Origin: Desulfosudis oleivorans
GTDB lineage: Bacteria > Desulfobacterota > Desulfobacteria > Desulfobacterales > SURF-7
Reading direction: 5' to 3'
NCBI GenBank assembly: GCA_020723325.1
Contig: DYJD01000012.1
Coordinates: forward strand, 1-64,000
DNA: 64,000 nucleotides
Shown: in pieces, positions 33,104-42,999 of the stretch
How positions within the stretch are numbered: position 1 is the stretch's first letter
Layout of the letters: every line of letters begins with the position of its first letter
Translations under genes and position numbers: made by a program
Notes under the pieces: model-generated
The model's input: only the letters and a program-made list of their open reading frames with translations
The model's database searches: none
What the model was told of the DNA's origin: nothing

Positions 33104-36100
33104 TGCCGAGTGAATCCGAAGAACAAACCGGTGCGGTATTGGTGATCGGCGGGGGTGTGGCCGGCATCCAGGCGGCCCTGGACCTGGCCGACATAGGCTT
33201 GAAAGTCTATCTGGTTGAAAAAGAGGCCGTGATCGGCGGGCGCATGGCCCGATTGGACAAGACCTTCCCCGCCATGGAATGCAGCCTCTGAGTGCTGGGC
33301 CCGAAAATGGCGGATGTCGGTCGGCATCCCAACATCCGGATTTTGACCTGTACTGAGATTGATGCCATCGAGGGCACAGCCGGCCGGTTTCTGGTTACCG
33401 TCACCCAGCGCCCGCGCTATGTGGATGAAACCCGCTGTCGCGGGTGCCGCACCTGTGCTTCCTACTGCCCCTATTCCCTGCCCAACCCCCTGGATGAAAA
33501 TCTTGCCCATATCAAAGCCATTGATGTCGGCCGAACACAGGCGATACCTGCGGCAGCGGTGGTGAATCGCGCTGCCTGCCTCTATTTTCAGGAAAGAAAA
33601 TGTTCCATTTGCCTGCCTTTGTGCCGGTCCAAGGCCATAGATTTCCATCAAAAGAAAAAGCAGGGGCGGATGCGCGTGGGCGCCGTTGTCGTCACGCCCG
33701 GTAGTGCTGTTTTTGAACCCAAGGCTCCAGCCGAACTCCCCTATGGCCGTCTGCGACATGTCCTTTCCGCCCCTGCTTTTGAAAGAGTTCTGAGTGCCGA
33801 AGGCCCTTTTCAAGGAAGCATCGTGCGACCCGCCGACGGGAAAAGCCCCAAAAGCATCGCCTGGATTCAATGTGTCGGCTCCCGGGAGCAACGTTTCAAC
33901 CGCCCTTACTGTTCGGCGGTCTGCTGCGCCTATGCCGTCAAACAGGCCATGCTCGTCAAACAAACCCAGCCGGATATTGAGACCGTAGTTTTTCACCATG
34001 ATATCCGCACCTATGGCAAGGGCTATGAAGCCTTGTACCAGCAGGCCAGGACCAAATACCATGTCCGCTTTATCCGCATCCGGCCTGAAATTATCGAGCA
34101 TCCCCAAAACCGGCAGCCCCATGTGCAATACTTCTTAAACCAAAAATTGATTCAGGAAGAATTTGATCTTGTGATTTTATCGGTGGGAATGGCTCCGGCT
34201 TTACAACCCCAGGCTTCCCTGGCAAAAGCCCTGGAGTTGTCCTTGGACGGTCATGGTTTTTGCAGGACCCGATCCTTTGCTCCCAATGCAGCCCGGCCCG
34301 GCATTTTTCCAGCCGGTACCTTTACAGGTCCCATGGACATTCCGGATGCCATCGCCTCCGCTGCCGGTGCCGCTTCCCTGGCGGCCCAGCTTTTGCATCG
34401 TCAGCGGGGCACGCTTATCACCCCCAAAACATATCCCCCGGCCAGGGATACTGCTCATGAAAGTCCGCGCATAGGGGTTTTCATCTGTCACTGCGGCAGC
34501 AATATTCTAGGTGGGGTACAGTTGCCGGAACTGATTCAACATGCTGCCGGACTGGAAGATGTGGTCCACTGCGAAGATCAAGGCATTGCCTGTGCTGCCG
34601 ATTCCTGCGCTAAAATCACGGAAATCATCCAGGGCCGACAACTCAACCGGGTGGTGGTGGCGGCCTGCAGCCCCAGAACCCATGAACGTATATTTCAAGC
34701 AGCCTTACGGGAAGCCCGTTTGAATCCCTACCTTTTAGAGCTGGCCAATATCCGAGAGCATTGCACCTGGGTGCATCCCGGCGACAAGGCCGGCGCCACG
34801 CAAAAGGCCAAGGACATCATATCCATGGCCATTGCCCGGGCACGCTGCTTAGACCCCATCCAAAATCTGCAATTGCCCATGCATAAAAAAGGCCTGGTAA
34901 TCGGCGGCGGACTGGCCGGTATGACCGCGGCTTTGGGCCTGGCGCGCCAGGGTTTTAGCGTGGATCTGGTGGAAAAGGAAAACCAACTCGGCGGGCATCT
35001 CCGGAGACTCCACTACACGCTGGAAAAGGAAGCGGTCCAACCCTATCTGGAAGAATTAAAACAGGCGGTGGCCGGCCAAGACAAGATCACGGTTTTCAAC
35101 GGATTTGAAGTTGAATCCGTTTCCGGATCCGCCGGGAACTTCCGCAGCCGGATTCAAAGCCGCACCGACACCGGCGACATAGCCTGTTTGGAACACGGTG
35201 TTATCATCGTCGCCACAGGCGCAACCCTGCGGACACCGGTGGAATATCTTTACGGCAAATCCAAACAGGTGGTCACCCAACTGGAGTTGGAGGAGATGCT
35301 GGCCAATGGCACCTTGCCCGCTGAGTTGCAACAGGTGGCCATGATTCAATGCGTGGGCAGTCGCAACCATCAACAGCTCTATTGCAGCCGGATTTGCTGC
35401 GGTGAAGCGCTGAAAAACGCCCTGGCACTCAAAGCCCTGAAAGCCCAATGCGATGTTGCCATCTTCTACCGGGACATGCGGCCCTATGGCCTCAAGGAAA
35501 TATATTATCATCAGGCTTTGCAAAAAGGCGTCCGTTTTTTCGCGTTTGAAAAGGACGACCCGCCCCAGCTAGCCCTTACAGATAATCGGCTGGCTTTAAC
35601 CTTTCACGAAAAGATTCTGGATCGGCCGGCCATCATCCAGCCGGATCTGCTGGTGCTGAGCACGCCGGTTTTTCCCGAAGGCCACCGGGAAATCGCCCGG
35701 TTACTGCAAGTACCTCTATGTTCAGACGGGTTTTTTATGGAAGCGCACATGAAATTGCGGCCTCTGGATTTCACCAAGGCGGGCGTTTTCCTTTGCGGCA
35801 TGGCCCAATATCCAAAGTATATTCCGGAAACCATCAGCCAGGCCAACGGCGCTGCCCTGCGCGCAGCCACCTTGCTTTCCAAAAATACCATTGAGCGCAG
35901 CGGCGCGGTTTGCGCAATTGCTGCCGAGGTCTGTACCGGATGCGGTGCATGTGAACGGGCCTGCCCCTACCATGCCATCCATATCCAAAATCAAAACGGA
36001 GTGTCCAAAGCAAAGGTGGCTGCCGGCCTTTGCAAAGGCTGCGGCATCTGCGGCTCCCTCTGCCGGGCACAGGCCATATCAATAGCCCATTCCACTGACC

Positions 36101-36546
36101 GACAAATCCTGGCGCAAATCCATGCAGCCTATTCCGTTCCCTTGTCGCAAACCGCATCCAAAATCAAACTTCTGGCATTTTTATGCAATTGGTGCGGCTA
36201 TCCAGGCGCGGATCTGGCCGGTGCATCCCGGATTCCCTATTTTCCCAACATTCGGATGATCCGCGTCCCGTGCACAGGCCGGCTCCATCCCCAATTCATT
36301 GAGCAGGCTTTTGCCAAAGGTCTGGACGGCGTCCTGATTGTGGGCTGTCATCTCCAGGATTGTCATTATCTTACCGGCATGCAACATGCCCAAAATACAA
36401 TTCGCAGAATAAAGATCGTATTGAACAAAAGGGGCATCGATTCCAAAAGATTGCAGTTGGCCCATATCTCTGCTGCCGAAGGCGCGAAATTTGCGGAACT
36501 GATCAACGACTTCTCGGCTGAAATTGAAGCACTACAAGTCATCTGA
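33103..36546 (+). CDS. hdrA: selenocysteine HdrA-MvhD fusion (BamE-like)
   Basis: A 1147-residue selenoprotein. The TGA at 33289-33291 (codon 63) is read as Sec, giving [19 protein letters not shown] where ordinary HdrA has CxxC. Domains: FAD Rossmann ([13 protein letters not shown], about 15), ferredoxin-type cysteines (about 111-175), YCSAVCC region, a second HdrA half with [13 protein letters not shown] (about 596) lacking the Cys/Sec, two 4Fe-4S sites ([11 protein letters not shown] about 943, [11 protein letters not shown] about 976), and a C-terminal MvhD/FlpD domain (about 1022-1147). It likely bifurcates or confurcates electrons. A hairpin at 33311-33338 is the candidate SECIS. Without recoding it appears as two ORFs. 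Confidence 0.92.
33311..33338 (+). promoter_or_regulatory. candidate bacterial SECIS of hdrA
   Basis: CGGATGT (33311-33317) can pair with ACATCCG (33332-33338), or alternatively GGATG (33312-33316) with CATCC (33325-33329) around a TCGGTCGG loop. Both start about 20 bases after the UGA, with G-rich loops, within the usual bacterial SECIS distance for SelB binding. Confidence 0.5.
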
Positions 36547-36694
36547 GAACTTCATTTGTCAGGATTGAAAAACGCCCTCAATCCGTTTGCCAGACGGTCC
36601 CCGACACATTGACGAACGTTGCAGAATTGCCAAGTAAAGGGCGGCGAAACTCGTACAGCTTGACAGGTCACCATGCTTACGTTATATTGCTTAC

Positions 36695-36706
36695 GTATTA
36701 CAATAC
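36695..36706. promoter_or_regulatory. palindromic operator of toxin-antitoxin operon
   Basis: GTATTACAATAC is a palindrome (GTATT facing AATAC) 17 bases before the antitoxin ATG, the expected place for autorepression by the antitoxin. Confidence 0.45.
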
Positions 36707-36723
36707 AATGAATCGGAGGACAA

Positions 36724-36981
36724 ATGGACAAGATATTATCAGCCAGAATTGAAGAATCGATTCTCAATAGAATCGGGCTGCTGGCCAAGGAGCTGGGAAC
36801 TTCTAAAAAATCCGTCATTGAAAATGCCATCCTATGCTATTCGGAAAAAGTTTCAAAGGAATATAAAATCGATTTGTTTGAAAAGACCCTCGGGGCATGG
36901 AATAGAGACGAAACGACGGATGAAACCGTTGCAACCATTCGTAAAGAATTCCGAAAGTCTCTGGAAAGATATAAACGATGA
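36724..36981 (+). CDS. ribbon-helix-helix antitoxin
   Basis: An 85-residue protein. ILSARIEESILNRIGLLAKE followed by GTSKKSVIENAI is a CopG/VapB-like ribbon-helix-helix, with a helical C-terminal tail for toxin binding. CGGAGG lies before the ATG. It overlaps the PIN toxin by 4 bases. A palindrome at 36695 is a likely operator. Confidence 0.8.
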   Translation: MDKILSARIEESILNRIGLLAKELGTSKKSVIENAILCYSEKVSKEYKIDLFEKTLGAWNRDETTDETVATIRKEFRKSLERYKR

Positions 36982-37361
36982 GAGCTTACATCGATTCCGA
37001 TATCTTGATCTGGCATCTGCGGGGCGAGCCCAAATCGCTGAAGCTTCTGAAAAAGCTACGTGAAAAAGAAAAGTACGAGCTTTGGACCGGCGCACTTCAA
37101 CGCGCGGAAGTCGTATTCTTCATGCGTCCAGAGGAAGAACGCGATACCCTGCTGTTTTTATCGCAGTTCAAAACAGCATCGGTGGACCAAACAATTGTCG
37201 ACAGTGCCGGCAGTCTATATCGCAAGTGGCATCCCACCCATGGTATCGACATCAACGATGCCTTGCTTGCCGCCACCGTAATCAAAACCGGAGGCCGGCT
37301 TTACACGCTCAATAAAAAGCATTACCCCATGAGCGATGTCGTTGTTGAGCAAGGCTGGTGA
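36978..37361 (+). CDS. vapC: PIN-domain toxin (VapC-like)
   Basis: A 127-residue PIN protein. AYIDSDILIWHLRG carries the first Asp, ALQRAEVVFFM the Glu, and GIDINDALLAATVIKTGG the later Asp pair; LNKKHYPM closes the fold. It is a predicted RNase toxin. ATGA overlap couples it to the antitoxin gene. It is not closely similar to the VapC at 25716. Confidence 0.85.
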   Translation: MRAYIDSDILIWHLRGEPKSLKLLKKLREKEKYELWTGALQRAEVVFFMRPEEERDTLLFLSQFKTASVDQTIVDSAGSLYRKWHPTHGIDINDALLAATVIKTGGRLYTLNKKHYPMSDVVVEQGW

Positions 37362-37430
37362 TTGCAATCACTCCTCCGACCGCTTTACGGGGAATAAAGG
37401 AAACAGTATAAATGAAAAAAAATCATTTCC

Positions 37431-40400
37431 TTATAATCTGCTGACAACCTCCAGAACCGGCAACTCCCATTTTTCCGCCTTGACCCGTTTCTGAAACGAT
37501 TCATCAGGGTCCGAACTATTGCGAGTAAGAATACACAGGACCCTTACCTTATGGACCCTTTCCAGCCTTTTTTTCCAGGTTTCGACCGCTTTATTGGCCA
37601 GCCTGCCGATGCAAGCGTTATCAGCATCGTGAATTTCAATGTGGCGCTTTCCATGGACCAAAAAAACTTCGGAACCGGCTTCGAGCCGGGAAAGATTCCC
37701 ATGGACCGGATGATCTTTGCTGAAACCACCCGCATAATCCATGTAAATATCATCCAAGCCCATAATTTCGTATTCAAAAAAATTCATATTGGCGCATTGC
37801 GCCGCAGAAATTTGACATTTTCTTGATACAATCCCGTCCCCTGCAAATACGTTGATATGCGGATTGGTTCTTTCAGCGGACTTCATGATCACCAGCATTT
37901 CCTTTGCCCGGGTCAAGGCAACATACAAGAGCCTGCGTTCCTCTTCCCATTCCTTTATTCCAGCCGGGATGTTCCAATCGCCGTCCAATACAAATAGTGT
38001 TGAAAATTCCATTCCCTTGGCAGAATGGATCGTCCCCAAAAAAATGCCGTTGCCGATCATTTTTTCTCGCCGTTGTTCAGCAAGATATTCATACAATTGG
38101 TCTATCATCCATTCTGAAGGCAACAGTGCATCAACGGTCTCATCCCGGTAGTTTTCCAAGAATTTTACAGCCATTTGCTTCCAAATGGTGTCCGCCTGGT
38201 TGTGAATATGTTCAAGATATTTTTCCAGAATCCCGGATGCTCGGACGGCTTCTTTTTCCTGCCGGTGCAGAAAATCGATAAAAAATGCCGTTTCTCTAAC
38301 GCGATGAACCGGGATTGTTTTTTCAAGGGTCGTTTTTATTGGATAGCCGGCCTGTTCCAAGACCGAACGAACGTGGGCCAGGCCTTTTTTGGTTCTTGAA
38401 AGAATCGCGCAATCTTTCAAATCAAAATCCCGTGATAAAGCCATGAGGCGCTCAATCTCTTCAACCACACCGAGCGCTTGTTGAAACGGATTCCGAACAT
38501 TTATAATTTGCACCCGGCCTTTGGATACCGGATCGGTCAAGCTCCACCTGCCGCCGGGCAGGCTGTTCTCACGCTCCCGATTGATCCGGATGGGGTAGCC
38601 GGTCTTCATGCGATCTTTGTTTTGGCTGATCAATTGATTGGCGCTACGAATTATGTGACGGGTTGAGCGGTAGTTTTCAACAAGATAAGTCACCTGGGCC
38701 TGGTAGTCATGGTGAAACTGCTTTATAAAATGAACATTGGCGCCTCTGAAGGCATAGATATTCTGATCATCATCCCCCACGGCCATTATGGCCAATTTTC
38801 CGTCGCCTGCACGCAAGGGTTTGCCGGCAATGGCCGCGACCAATTCATATTGATGCTGGTCGATATCCTGATATTCATCCACCAAAATGTGACTGTAGCC
38901 CCCCAGCAGCTTTTCCCGCACTTCATCCTGATCGGCGCCGGTAATGTCCATCCCCCCTTTTAACAATTTAACGGCGGCTTGAATCACTTTATCAAAATCA
39001 ACTTCTTTGATTTTTTCCGATTCCACCATGTCCCGGACCGAAATCCCGGCAATCCGCATGGCCGCGCCGTGATAGGTCGCAACCGTCACTGCCCGCGCCT
39101 GCTTTCCCGCAAGTTCGTTCAACCTTTTGCGCAAACCGACAGCGGCGTTGTGGTTGAAACACAGCACTAAAATCCGTTGGGCCGGGATCCTTTCCACCTG
39201 CAGCAGATAAGCGCAGCGATGGACAATCACGGTGGTTTTACCCGAACCAGGACCTGCCAATATCAGGGTATTCTGCTCCACAGGACCACCGACAATGGCG
39301 ATCTGAACCGGATTGCCCAGGCGCTCGACAATTTGGCGATAGCATTCATGGGTGGCGGCCTTTTCAATCAACTCCTTTCGGTCTTTGAAATATTTGTTGA
39401 TGAACTTCACCCGCCCCAGGGTGAAATAATCCAGTACGAGCGCGATCGCCTTGGCAATCTTTTCCAATCCGAGCTGGACATATTCCACCATCACATGAAC
39501 ATGAAAGCGTTTTTCGCGATAATGCACGGATAGGGGTTTGAAGTCTCCGATGGTATACCTGCGCCTGCGGGCTTCCGGTTCCAGACGGATGGTCATGGCC
39601 TGCCGTAAAACCGCCATGCCGCCTTGCAGATGAATGGCTTTATGCTCATGCAGGAACATCAAGGCCCGATCAATGGCCGGTAGTTGTTTTTTCACCGCCG
39701 CATTCAAGGAAATATTCAATTTTATCGCCCCAGTCAGATCCGTGCTCGAAAACGCGATATTTACTTCCCCATCGCCAAGCTCCGATGCTTTCATTTGCTT
39801 TTCAGCGGATTGGATCAAAGTTTCCAATACGGCGTGGGCCACATCGTGCCTTAGTGACATGGTTTTTTTGATCGCATCCCAACTGCGCTGAAGGCGGACG
39901 CGGTAGTGATCCCGGCCGACATGCTGTAATTCGAAGCTGCCGATTGAAGCGGAAAGTCCCTTGCCGTCATAGGACAAGCCCTTTATCAGGCCTTGAATCA
40001 CATGGGGACTTGTTTCCAAGGATTCATTCTTCAGTTTCTGGCATAGCCCGCGGACATTTAATTCCACCCAACTGCCGTCATCCGCTTCCGGGTCCTCCGT
40101 CTGCATTATGGCCAGCAAGCGCTGCTCAACCGCAATGACCGACTGGAGCACCTTCATGGCGTTGTTCTTGCCTTTGGGCCGCAAAATCGCCGACAGCATT
40201 ATTCCGCGATCCAGCAAACCGGCCTCGGCCATATCATGCAATGCGTTGATAACAATTTGGGCGGCCCGCAAACCGCTTTGGGTTTCCATTTGTTTCAGTT
40301 GTTCCCGGTCGGGAAACAGCCCTTCGGCAATACCGTCCGCACTCAAGCCCCGGTCAGTGGGACTGTTGAAAATCAGACGCAGAATGTTGAGCCATAAATT

Positions 40401-42653
40401 CTTTGCTGTGGGAGCAAGATTCAAGCGCTGGATGATTTCCTGGGCCTCATCCAGATTCTTGACCACGGGTTTCCCCTGAAAAACATCGGTCAAATTCTCA
40501 TTGCGCTTCAGGAAACCGGATCTTTCCAGCCAGGATATGGCGGTCTTCACCTTGGTATCGCGGATCTCCTTCTTTTTATCATCCAGATAAGTCAATTCCT
40601 CGTCCCGCAGCAATTCATCACTGGTAATGACGATTTCGCCGGCCGCGTTTTGTTTGACCCGCCGTAAGGCTTTCAATATCCGCTCAATTTCAATGCGCTT
40701 GATTTCCGACATGGCCCCCATATGGAATTGACGGTTGGCATCCTCCGGCTCATAAAACAGCACACAGTGGGCCGGCGCATTATCCCGGCCGGCCCTACCG
40801 GCCTCCTGAATGTAGTTTTCCAAAGAGCCGGGCATGTCGAAATGCAGCACCAGCCGGATATTGGGCTTGTCAACCCCCATGCCGAAGGCATTGGTTGCGC
40901 TGATCACCGGTATTTCGCCGGCAACAAAAGCATCAATGACCTCGCGCTTGGTTTTAGCCTCCATCCCGCCGTGGAAGGCCTCGATACTAATCCCCGCATG
41001 GCTGAGAAAATCCTTGACCTCTTCCGTGCGTTGACGGGTGGCGCAATAGATGACAGCACCGGCCGCGGCATTCCTTTCGAGCAGATCCTTGATGATTTCA
41101 GCGGCCTTTTCATATTTTTGCGCTTCCGTGACCGGCAGGATTTCAAAGGTGAGATTGTCTCTTTCCACATTGCCGGCAAATAGTTTCAGATCCTGGTGAA
41201 GCACATCCCGAAAATGGGTGGTCAACTCGTCAATGACATCCAACTTGGCGGTGGCCGTATAACCGCAAATGGGCGGCGGGGTCTGATTGTCTTCCTTGCA
41301 GAAATCCCGGATAAAGCGTGCCGCGTAAAGATAATCCGGTCTGAAATCGTGCCCCCATTTTGACAGGCAATGGGCTTCATCAAAGACCCAGCACCCGATT
41401 TCTCTATGTCTTAAAACATTTCGAATGGAACGACTGCGCAGTTGTTCAGGGGCGATATAAAGGACGGCCACATCGCCGAGCCGGACACGTTCCAAAACCG
41501 CGCCCCTTTCCGGCGGTGTGAGCAGGCCGTATATGGCTTCCGCAAAAGGTGTTCCGGTGTTTTTTGCGAGATTATCCACCTGGTCCTTCATCAGCGCCTG
41601 CAGCGGGCTGATCACAACCGTTAGAAGTCCTCTGCGGCGATGACGCACCAAAGCCGGCAATTGATAGCAAAGGGATTTACCGCCTCCTGTGGGCAAGATG
41701 GCAATCAGGGGCAGATCCTTCATGGCCTCGGCGACAATAGCCCTTTGCAGGCTTTTTCCATCCGCGTCCGCGGGTTTTTCACGAAAACAGGGAAAGCCGA
41801 AAAACCGCTTGAGCTGCTCATCGGGATTATGATTTTCAGCACAATATCCGCACTCGCTGCGGCCGCAGGATTCATCCCGCAACTTTTTCAAAATAAATGA
41901 TATCTCCGGAAAGCGCTGTCGCACCCACGGCGGCAGCACCGAGTTGGAGCCGGAAACCTGCAACCATGCCAGACAGTAGGCCAAGGCCGGCCTGCGCGCG
42001 GCATCCTCCAAAAACGCGGAAATCGTATCAACAACGGCCCGGCTGCAGACCAGGCCGCCCGTGTTTTCCAGAAAACATGCCATTGCGGATTCGGCCTTTT
42101 CAAACCCCGGCGCATAAAAGCTGTTAAAGACAGCCGCAAAGCCTTCACCGCTAAAACCATTAAAATTCGACTTTTCAAAACAGAATTTAAAGAAATCAAG
42201 CTGCTGAGGATTTTTCCCCTGAATCGCTGCAAAACTATCCAGTTGGTCCATAAAAACCGCCGCGGCCAGGCGGGCGTCGGATACCGGGTCGTTGATTGAA
42301 GCCCGGACCAATTTGTAATCTTTGACAAGTTTATGGTAGGGGTTTTGCGGGAAGGCCAGCGGAGATAAATAGAGTGTGTCGATCACCGGTTTTTTCAGCA
42401 AGCGCAGATGCGGCAAACTTGCCTTCAAGATGGGAAAATCATGCCCCAGCAAATTATGCCCGAGAACAAAATCCGCGTTGTCGGCCAGGGCATCCAGGGA
42501 TTCCAGGGTTCCCCGGGAATGGGCCTGGGTTTTCCTTTCAAAAACCACAGTATTTAAAACCGCGCCCACCTGACGAATCCGGCCGGAGCGGGTGGTCTCT
42601 ATATCCAATAGCAAGCTTCGGTTTAGTATGGCCTCTTTGGTCATGGTGCCCAT
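37431..42653 (-). CDS. DEDD exonuclease-RecQ helicase-UvrD helicase fusion
   Basis: A 1740-residue protein. The N-terminal DEDD exonuclease (about 12-150) has LLDIETTRSGRIRQVGAV, GHNLLGHDFPIL and DPVSDARLAAA. The RecQ part has Walker A PTGGGKSLCYQ (about 321) and DEAHCLSKWGHDFRPDY (about 424), then the QEAGRAGRD box. A UvrD/PcrA SF1 helicase follows with GPGSGKTT (about 1135), VDEYQDID (about 1258), GDDDQNIYAFRGA and TIHSAKGMEFSTL (about 1544). An uncharacterised C-terminal domain follows. The exonuclease-RecQ order recalls eukaryotic WRN. DNA repair, recombination or phage defence is likely. ATG 42653 or 42644. Confidence 0.9.
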   Translation of the reverse strand: MGTMTKEAILNRSLLLDIETTRSGRIRQVGAVLNTVVFERKTQAHSRGTLESLDALADNADFVLGHNLLGHDFPILKASLPHLRLLKKPVIDTLYLSPLAFPQNPYHKLVKDYKLVRASINDPVSDARLAAAVFMDQLDSFAAIQGKNPQQLDFFKFCFEKSNFNGFSGEGFAAVFNSFYAPGFEKAESAMACFLENTGGLVCSRAVVDTISAFLEDAARRPALAYCLAWLQVSGSNSVLPPWVRQRFPEISFILKKLRDESCGRSECGYCAENHNPDEQLKRFFGFPCFREKPADADGKSLQRAIVAEAMKDLPLIAILPTGGGKSLCYQLPALVRHRRRGLLTVVISPLQALMKDQVDNLAKNTGTPFAEAIYGLLTPPERGAVLERVRLGDVAVLYIAPEQLRSRSIRNVLRHREIGCWVFDEAHCLSKWGHDFRPDYLYAARFIRDFCKEDNQTPPPICGYTATAKLDVIDELTTHFRDVLHQDLKLFAGNVERDNLTFEILPVTEAQKYEKAAEIIKDLLERNAAAGAVIYCATRQRTEEVKDFLSHAGISIEAFHGGMEAKTKREVIDAFVAGEIPVISATNAFGMGVDKPNIRLVLHFDMPGSLENYIQEAGRAGRDNAPAHCVLFYEPEDANRQFHMGAMSEIKRIEIERILKALRRVKQNAAGEIVITSDELLRDEELTYLDDKKKEIRDTKVKTAISWLERSGFLKRNENLTDVFQGKPVVKNLDEAQEIIQRLNLAPTAKNLWLNILRLIFNSPTDRGLSADGIAEGLFPDREQLKQMETQSGLRAAQIVINALHDMAEAGLLDRGIMLSAILRPKGKNNAMKVLQSVIAVEQRLLAIMQTEDPEADDGSWVELNVRGLCQKLKNESLETSPHVIQGLIKGLSYDGKGLSASIGSFELQHVGRDHYRVRLQRSWDAIKKTMSLRHDVAHAVLETLIQSAEKQMKASELGDGEVNIAFSSTDLTGAIKLNISLNAAVKKQLPAIDRALMFLHEHKAIHLQGGMAVLRQAMTIRLEPEARRRRYTIGDFKPLSVHYREKRFHVHVMVEYVQLGLEKIAKAIALVLDYFTLGRVKFINKYFKDRKELIEKAATHECYRQIVERLGNPVQIAIVGGPVEQNTLILAGPGSGKTTVIVHRCAYLLQVERIPAQRILVLCFNHNAAVGLRKRLNELAGKQARAVTVATYHGAAMRIAGISVRDMVESEKIKEVDFDKVIQAAVKLLKGGMDITGADQDEVREKLLGGYSHILVDEYQDIDQHQYELVAAIAGKPLRAGDGKLAIMAVGDDDQNIYAFRGANVHFIKQFHHDYQAQVTYLVENYRSTRHIIRSANQLISQNKDRMKTGYPIRINRERENSLPGGRWSLTDPVSKGRVQIINVRNPFQQALGVVEEIERLMALSRDFDLKDCAILSRTKKGLAHVRSVLEQAGYPIKTTLEKTIPVHRVRETAFFIDFLHRQEKEAVRASGILEKYLEHIHNQADTIWKQMAVKFLENYRDETVDALLPSEWMIDQLYEYLAEQRREKMIGNGIFLGTIHSAKGMEFSTLFVLDGDWNIPAGIKEWEEERRLLYVALTRAKEMLVIMKSAERTNPHINVFAGDGIVSRKCQISAAQCANMNFFEYEIMGLDDIYMDYAGGFSKDHPVHGNLSRLEAGSEVFLVHGKRHIEIHDADNACIGRLANKAVETWKKRLERVHKVRVLCILTRNSSDPDESFQKRVKAEKWELPVLEVVSRL

Positions 42654-42999
42654 TCAGGAATGGTGAAAATAATTTCGATAACACCAAACTCATATTTCCT
42701 GCTTCAAAATCTGTCAATGTTCTTTGGGCCGATCACTTGGGGAATCGCATAAAAACTTGGCGCAGGGTGCACAGCTATTAACCTCTAACATTTCATCCAG
42801 CGAGTTTTTTCATTTTTTCGTCCTCCCCAAAGATGATTCCCAGCGGAGCGGGGTGAGGCATTCCGCCGATGGGTAGGGGCGGTTCGCGAACCGCCCTTAC
42901 GGCAAGGCCATCGCGTTGGGTCTTGGGGTCAGCAGGGGAAACGTGGGGGGCGGCCTGGATTGGGGGCAATCTAAATTGAAAAGTGCTCCTGATCAATAC
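42654..42999. other. intergenic region with dispersed repeat
   Basis: A 346-bp gap between two minus-strand genes. It carries copy 2 of the dispersed palindrome (42871-42925). No gene is supported here. Confidence 0.4.
42871..42925. repeat. dispersed palindromic repeat, copy 2
   Basis: Its core GGGGCGGTTCGCGAACCGCC is a near-perfect palindrome. The reverse complement of the full 55 bases matches 30484-30536. This copy lies between genes, as REP-like elements usually do. Confidence 0.6.
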
